Positions 8,559 to 15,884 of a DNA stretch of 64,000 bases are shown piece by piece. This DNA is from Treponema sp. GTDB lineage: Bacteria > Spirochaetota > Spirochaetia > Treponematales > Treponemataceae. Position 1 is the first letter of the stretch. Every line of letters starts with the position of its first letter. Under the pieces are notes generated by a model, which did no database searches, was not told the DNA's origin, and saw only the letters and a list, made by a program, of their open reading frames with translations. Location of the stretch: positions 1 through 64,000 of the forward strand of contig JAKSTG010000010.1 in the NCBI GenBank assembly GCA_024402695.1. The letters run 5' to 3'. The position numbers and the translations under genes are program-made.

Positions 8559-10565
8559 ATGAAAAAAATTGAAGTATACAAAAATGTGTTTGTGGGATTT
8601 CTTTTCCTGTTCATGGTGGCCGCCAGGTCAACTCTTTACGCAGACGAGAAGTTTTCCTGGGAGTTTCCAGATTCTGACATAAAAGATGTTCTCTTTGCTC
8701 TTTCTGTAGATGCAGGCATTTCCATTGTTCCTGATGATACGGTTTTCGGGAAAGTTGATTTCAGGTTTTCGGGCTCAGATTTTGAGACCGCCTTTGGGGC
8801 TTTTCTTGAAAATGCAGGGCTGTATGTATCAAAAGAAAAGGATCTATGGACTGTAAGCAGAATCAGGATTTTCGAAGAAGACGGTTATATAAAGGCTGAC
8901 TGTTCAGGTCTTAAGCCTGTGGCTGTTATGGAAAAGCTTTCCAGAAATCTTTCTGTAAATATTACCTATGAACAGCTTCCGTCTCCTGATCTCTCTTTTC
9001 ATGTTAAAGGAAAGACAGAAAAAGAACTGATGGAAAATCTTGTTGGTTTCCTAACGGGTTATGTTCTTGAACCAAAGGAAAACGGATTTCATATTGGACG
9101 TAAACTGGGTAAGACAGAAACTTCTTCGGATGGTTATAGTCGCATTGTTTTGAATGAAGACGGTTCTGTTACAGTGGATGTAAAAAACGGAATGTTTTCT
9201 ACCGCTGTGGAAAGCTTATTGAAACAGGTTGGAAAATCATTCTGTTTTCCAGGTAACAATGACATAAAGATTTCCCGGGCAGTATTTGCATCAGAAAATG
9301 CAGACAAGGTACTTGAGCTTCTTTGCAGACAGAACGGTTTTTCTTGTTTTGAAAAAGATGGAGTTCTTTATTTCTTTTCTGGAAACAAGAACTTGAACGG
9401 ATATGGACTTGTCGAAAGAAACTGGACTTATTTTAAAACAAGTTATACCGACTCCCAGACAGTTCTGCCTTTTATTCAGAAAAGATTTCCAGGAATTGAA
9501 GTTTCAGAAGGGGCGGGAGACAAAGGTGGTTTCTGGATAAAAACAGATTCTGCTGAGAAAGCAGAAATTGAAAAAATCCTTTCTGAAATTGACCGTTCGA
9601 AAGAGACTTACCTTATTCCACTTAAATACATAAAAGCCGAAGAGTTCATTAAAAGACTTCCGCCTGGAATAGAGCGCAATTCTGTAAGCGAAGCGGACGG
9701 TAATTGCTGTCTTTATTTTACAGGGACAAAAGAAGCATACGAATCTGTTTTGAAGGAAATTGAACTTAGCGACAGGCCTAAGAAAAGAATCAAATATGAT
9801 CTTTTGATTCTTCAGTATGACGACACTTCTGATAATCAGTGGGTTTCCAATTTTAAGGCCAGAGATATGAAAATCGGCGATAGAAATTCCCTGAACGGTC
9901 AGCTTGGAAGTGTACTGGGATTTAATCTGAATGTAGTTTCTGCTTTCGGTCTTGATTTTGCACTTTCTCTTCAGAATTCAATTTCCGAGAACCGTACACG
10001 GGTTTTCGCGGATACCAGCCTTCACGGAGTTGCCGGGAAAGAAATTAATTTTTCGAACACCAATACTTACCGTTACAGAGACAACAATCTGGATCCGGAA
10101 ACAGGAAAACCGGTTTATTCCGGCGTTACACGGGAAATTGTTTCCGGCCTGAAAATGGACATCAATTCCTGGATCGGGGAAGACGGCCTTATTACTACAA
10201 ATGTAAAAGCATCCGTAACAAGACGGGGGACTGATACTTCTTCCGTTACGGGAAATCCGCCGCCAACTTCAGAAAAACTTGTTACCACCGAAGTCTGCTG
10301 CAGAAGCGGGGAACCGGTTGTGCTGAGCGGTCTTGTCCAGGATTCAGAAAACGAAGAAAAATCCCGGACTCCGGTCTTTTCAAAGATTCCCTTGCTTGGA
10401 AAGTTCTTCAGATCAGAATCAAAAAATCAGGAACATACACAGATGGTGATTTATCTTGTTCCTTTCATCGAAGATGTTGAAAAACAGGAGACTCAGGAAA
10501 AGTATAACGAAGAATGGCTCAATAAAAGAAAGGAGGAACTGTGCGGGATTTTGAATTCAAACTGA
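8559..10565 (+). CDS. gspD: Type II secretion secretin (GspD-like)
   Basis: A 668-residue exported outer-membrane secretin that forms the exit channel of the T2SS. After a signal peptide (cleavage near TLYA-DEKF) come N0/N1-type domains (SWEFPDSDIKDVLFALSVDAGI is the N0 STN-like start). These are followed by further ring domains, one with IPLKYIKAEEFIKRLPPG (NolW-like, about 350), and the C-terminal secretin domain from about 415 to 640. The domain carries VFADTSLHGVAGKE, the GEPVVLSGLVQ core motif and the closing KIPLLGKFFRSES...TQMVIYLVPFI. The ATG at 8559 is preferred over the TTG just before it. No Shine-Dalgarno site is seen. The last 25 bases overlap gspE. Confidence 0.9.
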   Translation: MKKIEVYKNVFVGFLFLFMVAARSTLYADEKFSWEFPDSDIKDVLFALSVDAGISIVPDDTVFGKVDFRFSGSDFETAFGAFLENAGLYVSKEKDLWTVSRIRIFEEDGYIKADCSGLKPVAVMEKLSRNLSVNITYEQLPSPDLSFHVKGKTEKELMENLVGFLTGYVLEPKENGFHIGRKLGKTETSSDGYSRIVLNEDGSVTVDVKNGMFSTAVESLLKQVGKSFCFPGNNDIKISRAVFASENADKVLELLCRQNGFSCFEKDGVLYFFSGNKNLNGYGLVERNWTYFKTSYTDSQTVLPFIQKRFPGIEVSEGAGDKGGFWIKTDSAEKAEIEKILSEIDRSKETYLIPLKYIKAEEFIKRLPPGIERNSVSEADGNCCLYFTGTKEAYESVLKEIELSDRPKKRIKYDLLILQYDDTSDNQWVSNFKARDMKIGDRNSLNGQLGSVLGFNLNVVSAFGLDFALSLQNSISENRTRVFADTSLHGVAGKEINFSNTNTYRYRDNNLDPETGKPVYSGVTREIVSGLKMDINSWIGEDGLITTNVKASVTRRGTDTSSVTGNPPPTSEKLVTTEVCCRSGEPVVLSGLVQDSENEEKSRTPVFSKIPLLGKFFRSESKNQEHTQMVIYLVPFIEDVEKQETQEKYNEEWLNKRKEELCGILNSN

Positions 10566-11893
10566 CTCCGGCTTACTGCCTTTATAACGGGGTAGCCGTT
10601 ATGGAACAGAAGGGAGCAGAAATCAGGTTTATTACAGAAAGTGAAGACGATACGGTTCTTCGGAAAAGACTTGAGAAAGCTTTTTTGAATCATGTTTCTT
10701 ATGTGCTTAAACAGAAAGATTGTACGGAAGATTTTAAGGTGCTTCCAAAGGTTCTGTTTGAGACTGGAAGTCACGAGGAAGTCAGAAAGTACATTTCAAG
10801 ACTTTATCATGAGGAAGACGGAAAAACTGAAGAAAAGTCTGAAACAAGAAAAGAAGTAAATGAAGCTGCTGCTGTTATTCTTCTTGATTCTATTCTTGAT
10901 GAAGCAAGGAATAATTCTGTAACAGATATCCATATAGAAAACTGTTTTATCAGGTTCCGGAAGAACGGGAAACTTGAAAACTATGCTTCAATACAGCAGG
11001 AAAGAAACAATGAACTTGTATTGAGAATCAAACTACTTGCCGGCATGAACGTACTCGAAAAAAGGAAAAGTCAGGACGGGCATTTCGTTTACGGGGAAAA
11101 AAATCCGGTCTTTGTAAGAGTTTCTACAGTAGGAGTGGAAAGTTTCAGTTCTGAAGATTCTATGGAATCGGTTGTGTTGAGACTTCTTGATACCTCAAGG
11201 CTTCCTCTGGATATTCTGAGACTTGGGTTCAGTGACAGACAGCTTGTGGCTCTGGATACTCTTATGGAACTGCCTAACGGGCTTATTCTTATTTGCGGAC
11301 CTACTGGAAGCGGGAAGTCTACAACAGCAGCTTCAATTCTTGTAAACAGATACAGGAAATCTTCTGGAAAAGAAAAAATAATCAGTCTGGAAGATCCTCC
11401 GGAATATCTTATTCCAGGGGTGACTCAAATTAAAACCGGAAAAGGATCTGGCATTTCTTTTACGGAGGCTTTGGAAAATGTTTTCAGACAGGATCCAGAC
11501 GTAATCATGATCGGGGAAATCAGAGACAAATGCAGCGCGGAGACTGCCTTGCGGGCTAGTATGACCGGACACCTGGTTTTTGCAACTCTTCACACGGACT
11601 CTGCGGCTTCAGCGTTCCTGCGGTTAAAGGATCTTGGTGGAAATCCGGAAATCATTGCATCTGTATTGAAGGGAGTGATAATTCAGGAACTTCAGCATGA
11701 GGAAAAGGATGTGACTCTTCTTGCGGATATTTGTATTCCAGAGGCGGAACTTAAGGCCGAAGGAGTCAGTGAAGATTCTTTTGTTCACATTACCAATGTA
11801 CCGGAACTTATTGTAAAGACAGGAAAGAATCTTACTGCAAGAAAAGTCCTTAAGCTTATAGATGAAAGAAAAACTTTGCGGGGGGCATCATGA
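10541..11893 (+). CDS. gspE: Type II secretion ATPase (GspE-like), reduced
   Basis: A cytoplasmic hexameric ATPase that powers pseudopilus assembly. The GTG start at 10541 follows a strong AAGGAGGA inside the end of gspD. An N2E-like domain (SVTDIHIEN near 126) precedes the ATPase core with Walker A GPTGSGKST (about 253-261), an Asp box (SLEDPPEY), Walker B DPDVIMIGEIRD (about 318-329) and a His box (ATLHTDSAA). At 450 residues it is short. It lacks a full N1E domain, the four-cysteine zinc motif of GspE and the usual QRL motif after the His box (here IIQELQHE). It clearly belongs to the GspE/PilB family, and the neighbours decide for T2SS. Confidence 0.92.
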   Translation: MRDFEFKLTPAYCLYNGVAVMEQKGAEIRFITESEDDTVLRKRLEKAFLNHVSYVLKQKDCTEDFKVLPKVLFETGSHEEVRKYISRLYHEEDGKTEEKSETRKEVNEAAAVILLDSILDEARNNSVTDIHIENCFIRFRKNGKLENYASIQQERNNELVLRIKLLAGMNVLEKRKSQDGHFVYGEKNPVFVRVSTVGVESFSSEDSMESVVLRLLDTSRLPLDILRLGFSDRQLVALDTLMELPNGLILICGPTGSGKSTTAASILVNRYRKSSGKEKIISLEDPPEYLIPGVTQIKTGKGSGISFTEALENVFRQDPDVIMIGEIRDKCSAETALRASMTGHLVFATLHTDSAASAFLRLKDLGGNPEIIASVLKGVIIQELQHEEKDVTLLADICIPEAELKAEGVSEDSFVHITNVPELIVKTGKNLTARKVLKLIDERKTLRGAS

Positions 11894-12840
11894 ATAATTT
11901 TGCCGCAAAGAAACTGTTTACAGAAAGCCTTAGGGAACTTGTAAACGAAAAACTTACGGTATATCAGGCTGTAAAAATCCTTTCGGAATCCAAATTAACT
12001 GAAAAGAAAATCCGTATGGCTGCTGATTATGTAGCAGAATACATGGAAGAAGGAGGGCTTTTCTCGGGAGCAATAAAAACCTGTCCGATTATCAGTTTTG
12101 ATTCTGTATATGTGTTCTTCATTTCCTTTGCAGAAAAGAGCGGAAATCTTGCAGTGATTCTTGAGTACCTTGAAGAAAATTGCAGAAGGGAAGAAGAGAA
12201 TCGGAATGCTTTCGAAGGCAGCCTGGGGTATCCGCTCCTTGTTTTAATTATCCTTTTTGCGGTTTTCGTATTTTTTCTTTCAGGCGGTCAAAAATATTTT
12301 GGGGAGGAAAGTTTCTTCGGAATAGAAAAACTGGAAGCTTTAAGATTTGTTCTCTTGAACGGATTTGTTTTTGCTCTTGCGACTGGAGTTTTTATTGCAG
12401 TCTTGTGGAAAATTATGGAGGAAAATCGCCTTTGCGAGGCTTTCAGGGCCGGAAGCTTTCTTGTAAAAAGTGGAACCGGATTTGCGGCGGCAGTTGGAAT
12501 GGCGGCCTGGGTTTGCAGGGATAACAGCAGCCACAGAAAGATGTTTGAAAAAGCCAGGGAAGGCCTTGAATATGGCATGGATCTTAGAAGTGCTTTCCTT
12601 AGGGAATCAGACATCCCTTTGAAACGGAAAATTGAAACTGCGCTTTTTATTGCCGAAGAAACAGGAAACAAAAACGATGTTCTTGAAAAAATAGCAGATA
12701 CCATAAACCGTGAAAATATGAAGAAAAGAAAACTGTGCCTGACCTTAATTGAACCTGTATTAATAGTTTTTACAGGCTGTTTTCTTCTGAGAATTGCTTT
12801 GAAATTTATTCTTCCTGCAATGACAGGGTTTGGGTTATAA
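11890..12840 (+). CDS. gspF: Type II secretion inner-membrane platform protein (GspF-like)
   Basis: A 316-residue polytopic membrane protein that couples the ATPase to pseudopilus growth. Two T2SSF repeats are visible: the first (about 10-100) leads into a membrane segment (YPLLVLIILFAVFVFFL), and a second segment lies at about 150-175. The second repeat (about 195-290) contains MDLRSAFLRES and ALFIAEETGNKNDVLEKIAD, and a last helix closes near the C-terminus (LIEPVLIVFTGCFLLRIAL). GspF is normally about 400 residues, so the soluble domains are trimmed here. The start codon overlaps the gspE stop (ATGA), which indicates translational coupling. Confidence 0.88.
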   Translation: MNNFAAKKLFTESLRELVNEKLTVYQAVKILSESKLTEKKIRMAADYVAEYMEEGGLFSGAIKTCPIISFDSVYVFFISFAEKSGNLAVILEYLEENCRREEENRNAFEGSLGYPLLVLIILFAVFVFFLSGGQKYFGEESFFGIEKLEALRFVLLNGFVFALATGVFIAVLWKIMEENRLCEAFRAGSFLVKSGTGFAAAVGMAAWVCRDNSSHRKMFEKAREGLEYGMDLRSAFLRESDIPLKRKIETALFIAEETGNKNDVLEKIADTINRENMKKRKLCLTLIEPVLIVFTGCFLLRIALKFILPAMTGFGL

Positions 12841-12850
12841 GGAGAAATAA

Positions 12851-13336
12851 ATGAAAAATGAAAAAAAAGTAAAGGAGAGCAAAAATGAATGGAAACAAAA
12901 TGACGGATTCACCTTTGTTGAAACAATTGCCGTACTCACAATTACAGCAGTCCTGGCTGCAGGAACCACAGTGTCCGCAGGAAAGCTTATTGCTAAAGCA
13001 AGAAGGATTTCAGCAACCAGCCAGATTGAAGAATACTCAGCAGGCCTCAGGAGTTTTTTCCTTGACTGCGGAAGGTATCCGACAACAGAACAGGGACTGG
13101 AAGCCTTGTGGCAAAAACCAGAATTGTACCCGGTGCCTGAAAACTGGGATGGACCTTACCTTGAAAAGCAGCCCGGTAAAGACCCTTGGGGGCGAAACTA
13201 TATTTATCAGTCACGAGAAAGTGGAATTATGCCCGGAGAGGTTCCTGAAAAATTGCCCTTTGTATTGTACTCCTACGGAGCTGACGGAGAAGAAGGTGGG
13301 GAAGGAGAAAACCAGGATGTTGTTTCGTGGAAATAG
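12851..13336 (+). CDS. gspG: Major pseudopilin GspG
   Basis: A 161-residue pseudopilin. It has a long charged leader ending NDG, then the processed helix F-T-F-V-E with the required Glu at +5, so a prepilin peptidase should cut after Gly19. The globular part carries the GspG signature: CGRYPTTEQGLEAL, W-GPYL, KDPWGRNYIY and the calcium-loop end YSYGADGEEGGEGENQDVVSW. This is the best evidence that the locus is a T2SS and not a type IV pilus. It has a GGAG ribosome site 10 bases after gspF. No prepilin peptidase gene lies in the window. Confidence 0.95.
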   Translation: MKNEKKVKESKNEWKQNDGFTFVETIAVLTITAVLAAGTTVSAGKLIAKARRISATSQIEEYSAGLRSFFLDCGRYPTTEQGLEALWQKPELYPVPENWDGPYLEKQPGKDPWGRNYIYQSRESGIMPGEVPEKLPFVLYSYGADGEEGGEGENQDVVSWK

Positions 13337-13505
13337 GACAGTTTCTTTTGCAGGGGTGGCCGCATTTTGTTTTGTTGTTTTGAATATGGTTGCGCTTCTG
13401 AATCTGAGTCTGAAGTCTCAGACAAGGTTTCAGGAAAAAAGATATGAAAATCTTCATTCGTTTGAAGAAAATAAAAACCAGGAGGTCTTGAATGAGATTG
13501 GTTGA
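13317..13505 (+). CDS. Small membrane-anchored protein in the T2SS operon
   Basis: A 62-residue frame from the ATG at 13317, which overlaps the end of gspG and sits behind GGAGAAAACCAGG. It has one hydrophobic helix (SFAGVAAFCFVVLNMVALLNL) followed by a polar, Gln/Glu-rich tail. The helix at this spot in the operon recalls a minor pseudopilin or a GspM-like anchor, but the +5 Glu of pseudopilins is not present. It ends just inside the next gene. The tight overlaps on both sides support it being translated; its function is unknown. Confidence 0.55.
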   Translation: MLFRGNRTVSFAGVAAFCFVVLNMVALLNLSLKSQTRFQEKRYENLHSFEENKNQEVLNEIG

Positions 13506-13845
13506 TGCAGTTTTTATGCTTTTGTTTTTCGGGGTATTCGGACGGATTTATGCTTCTACTTTTATTAAGACCTTAGGAAACGCAGAAACAAAAATCAAAT
13601 TCGAAAAGAAAGCAGACAGCTATGAATTCATTTCTGAAAGTTTCAGAGCGGCCTGTGACGGGTACGGTTTTTCCTCTCTGGAAGATTGGGAAAGTACTGT
13701 AAAGGTCATGTGGAAACTTGATGATGTAAAAATAGAAAATAAAGACAATCTGTATCACCTTGTATGGTCCGGACCTGACGGAGGTGGTGAGATCTTCCAT
13801 GGAGAAAAAAGAAATGGACATAAAACTCAACGGGACGGATTTTGA
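13492..13845 (+). CDS. Minor-pseudopilin-like protein without leader peptide
   Basis: A 117-residue protein beginning M-R-L-V-D-A-V-F-M-L-L-F-F, preceded by a good GGAGG site. The hydrophobic start lines up with the mature end of minor pseudopilins (F-T-L-V-E), with Met1 in place of Phe and Asp in place of the +5 Glu. There is no charged leader or glycine cleavage site. The rest (ESFRAACDGYGFSSLEDW, YHLVWSGPDGGGE) is compatible with a GspI/GspJ-like globular domain but is not diagnostic. Its last 47 bases overlap the next frame at a run of six A's, and removing one A would join the two into one protein of about 495 residues. It is therefore either a separate gene or the first half of a frameshifted one. 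Confidence 0.6.
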   Translation: MRLVDAVFMLLFFGVFGRIYASTFIKTLGNAETKIKFEKKADSYEFISESFRAACDGYGFSSLEDWESTVKVMWKLDDVKIENKDNLYHLVWSGPDGGGEIFHGEKRNGHKTQRDGF

Positions 13846-14977
13846 TTCTTACAATATTCAGATTCCTGTAAAAGCCCTTTGGGGGAAAGACAGAGAGAAT
13901 TTTCTGTATAAGGAGCTGGATAAACGACATCCAAGTTTTTCAAATCGATACACCTATGATGAAAAATTGAAACTTACCTGGAAAGGTTTCGTTTCGGAAG
14001 TTACCGTAATAGACAAGCTGGTTCTTGGAGACTACAGAACCCGGTTCCCTTCATCCCGTTTGAAAAATGAAAAAGGAAAGATTGTGTTTTCCGGGAAAAC
14101 AAAAATTCCATTCCTTCTTTTTCTGTCCGCCTCTGTTATAGGTATTCTTTTCCCTTTATACAGATTAAACAAAACCAGAGGCGGGGGAAAGGATATGAGT
14201 AAGGTTTCTGTTGTCGAAGAAAAGTTTGAGGTGAAGGCGCCTGAAAAAGTCTATGTGAAGGGCTTATATGAAAGCCTTCTTCCTGAAATAAGTTCTGAAG
14301 AAGGAAAGGTAAGATCCCTTTTATGGACTTATGACGGTTATTCGGAGAAGCTTTCCCTAGAAATATTCGGATGTTATCCGACTGACCTTTTCGCCGGAAA
14401 CCGTATTGAAGAATTGACCTGCTCTTCCGTAGTTTTCGAAAAAGGAAGTCCTGCTTTTAACCTTGAGAAAAAAAGAAAAGTTTTATGGGAGAAGGAAGAA
14501 ACCGAGGTTATGGCATTACCTTCTTTTTCAGAAGGGGTGAGAAGTTTCCTTTCTGAGTTTTCTTCTGAAGAGGAAAGTGAGAGATATAGCCCTTTCTGTG
14601 TTCGGTTTAGAACAAAGAGTCTTGAAAAAATATTGGAGACTGGCAAGGCTGCTAAGTTTACTGATTTTCTGGAGACTTCAGGTTATGTGATTCCTGAAAT
14701 AAAAATCTCCAGAAACGGTGATGGGACATGGACTTTTGAGATGACCTTTATTCCTGGAAAAGGATTTCCTTTTACAGAAAATATTTTAACGGTCCTAAGC
14801 AAAAATATAAGGCTGTTTGAAAAAGCCTCTGAAGTTGCAGTTCAGAAGAAGAAGGTTCCTGTGAAAGTCGAAAAGGAAAACACGGGAAAGAAGGTCGCTG
14901 TAATAAAGCATGCCGGTAATGAAAACATTTATTTCAAAAACGAAAAAGGAAGGATTATACATGAAAAGAAGAATTAG
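13799..14977 (+). CDS. Bitopic membrane protein of the T2SS operon, unrecognised
   Basis: 392 residues from the ATG at 13799 (GGTGAG at 7 bases). About 95 residues precede a single membrane segment (IPFLLFLSASVIGILFPLY), followed by about 270 residues that end in a Lys-rich tail. By position it could take the place of GspL/GspM/GspK, the bitopic assembly proteins that otherwise seem to be missing. I see no sequence match to them, and no actin-like fold of GspL. Upstream in-frame codons extend back to 13760. The A6 run at 13805-13810 suggests that it may be the continuation of the preceding frame. Confidence 0.6.
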   Translation: MEKKEMDIKLNGTDFDSYNIQIPVKALWGKDRENFLYKELDKRHPSFSNRYTYDEKLKLTWKGFVSEVTVIDKLVLGDYRTRFPSSRLKNEKGKIVFSGKTKIPFLLFLSASVIGILFPLYRLNKTRGGGKDMSKVSVVEEKFEVKAPEKVYVKGLYESLLPEISSEEGKVRSLLWTYDGYSEKLSLEIFGCYPTDLFAGNRIEELTCSSVVFEKGSPAFNLEKKRKVLWEKEETEVMALPSFSEGVRSFLSEFSSEEESERYSPFCVRFRTKSLEKILETGKAAKFTDFLETSGYVIPEIKISRNGDGTWTFEMTFIPGKGFPFTENILTVLSKNIRLFEKASEVAVQKKKVPVKVEKENTGKKVAVIKHAGNENIYFKNEKGRIIHEKKN

Positions 14978-15446
14978 TTCAGTTCTGTTTACCGGTATCG
15001 TGTTTATATGCCTTACCGGCTGTTCCAGTGTTCCGTATAAAGAAAAACTTATATTGACGGGACTTGTTGTGGATGAAAATGGCAGTCCTGTCAGGGATTT
15101 TGAGATGAAGGTTGAAAGTCCGTCGGTTAAAAACAGTACAGTTTACACCAATGAATCAGGGGTCTTTTCTTTGAATCACGCGAAAAAGGGGAAGTACAGT
15201 TTTTCAGGAAAAAAAGAAGGGTATACATTGGTGGATGAAAAAAGGGACATAAAAAGCTTTTCACAAGTTTATTGCTTTCATGTTTTAAGCGGGGACGGGG
15301 TTTTTGATGAAGTAAATCTTCTGGCAGAAAAAGGTAAATATAAAGCCGCCACTGAAGTTCTGGAAACTCTTTATGTAAAACAGAAATCCAGCTTAAGAGA
15401 ATGTGTTTCATTTTATAAAAGAAGACTGAAGAAGGAGAGAAAATGA
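14961..15446 (+). CDS. Lipoprotein with carboxypeptidase-regulatory-like domain
   Basis: 161 residues from the ATG at 14961, which has a GGAAGG site and overlaps the previous gene by 17 bases. The lipoprotein signal runs to Cys20 or so (IVFICLTGC-SS). The stretch LTGLVVDENGSPVRDFEMKV ... TNESGVFSL ... GKYSFSGKKEGY is a typical beta-sandwich of the CarboxypepD-regulatory type, found in secreted and surface proteins as a binding or spacer module. The C-terminal 60 residues are helical and charged. It is probably an envelope accessory to the T2SS. The stop overlaps the start of the next gene (ATGA). Confidence 0.7.
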   Translation: MKRRISSVLFTGIVFICLTGCSSVPYKEKLILTGLVVDENGSPVRDFEMKVESPSVKNSTVYTNESGVFSLNHAKKGKYSFSGKKEGYTLVDEKRDIKSFSQVYCFHVLSGDGVFDEVNLLAEKGKYKAATEVLETLYVKQKSSLRECVSFYKRRLKKERK

Positions 15447-15874
15447 AAAAGTCTGTTTGTTTATTATTTTTGTTGTTATTGTTCTCATCCTGTACCATGG
15501 TTTTCCCCTTGGATACAGAGGTTCCTTATTCTGTTAAGGGAGAGATGGTTCTGACTGAAAATGAAAGTGATGGTTTTTCGGAGTTCAAATTTGAATTTAA
15601 GAACAAGTCTGAAAAAGAGGTTTATGCGTTCACTGTGGTTTTCTTTCTTTTTGATCAGGAAGGGAATCCTGTAACAACTGGTAAGCCTAATATAAGCGCT
15701 ATTGTAAGGGAACCGGTTCCTTCAGGAGAAATTCTGGAATCATCTTTTTCGCTGGATAGATTCTTGAATGGAATTCCTGAGGTTCCTTACAGAATAGAAT
15801 ATCTTTTTGTGAAAAAGATTATTTACAGCGATGGAACTGAATGGAATGATCCTTACGGGTTTAAGTCTTTGTAG
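15443..15874 (+). CDS. Small lipoprotein of the T2SS operon
   Basis: 143 residues with a short, strongly hydrophobic signal and a lipobox-type Cys (LLLLFSSC, about residue 17). The mature part is predicted beta-rich and holds FKFEFKNKSEKEVYAFTVVFFLFDQEGNPV, the look of an immunoglobulin-like domain of the kind that handles protein-protein contacts in the envelope. It is translationally coupled to the preceding lipoprotein by the ATGA overlap. The family is not recognised. Confidence 0.65.
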   Translation: MKKSVCLLFLLLLFSSCTMVFPLDTEVPYSVKGEMVLTENESDGFSEFKFEFKNKSEKEVYAFTVVFFLFDQEGNPVTTGKPNISAIVREPVPSGEILESSFSLDRFLNGIPEVPYRIEYLFVKKIIYSDGTEWNDPYGFKSL

Positions 15875-15884
15875 GAGAGTAAAA

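Noticed and set aside
13760..13798. Upstream start (ATG 13760) for the bitopic T2SS-operon protein
   Set aside because: No ribosome site; the ATG at 13799 has GGTGAG at a good distance. It is kept only as part of the frameshift question.
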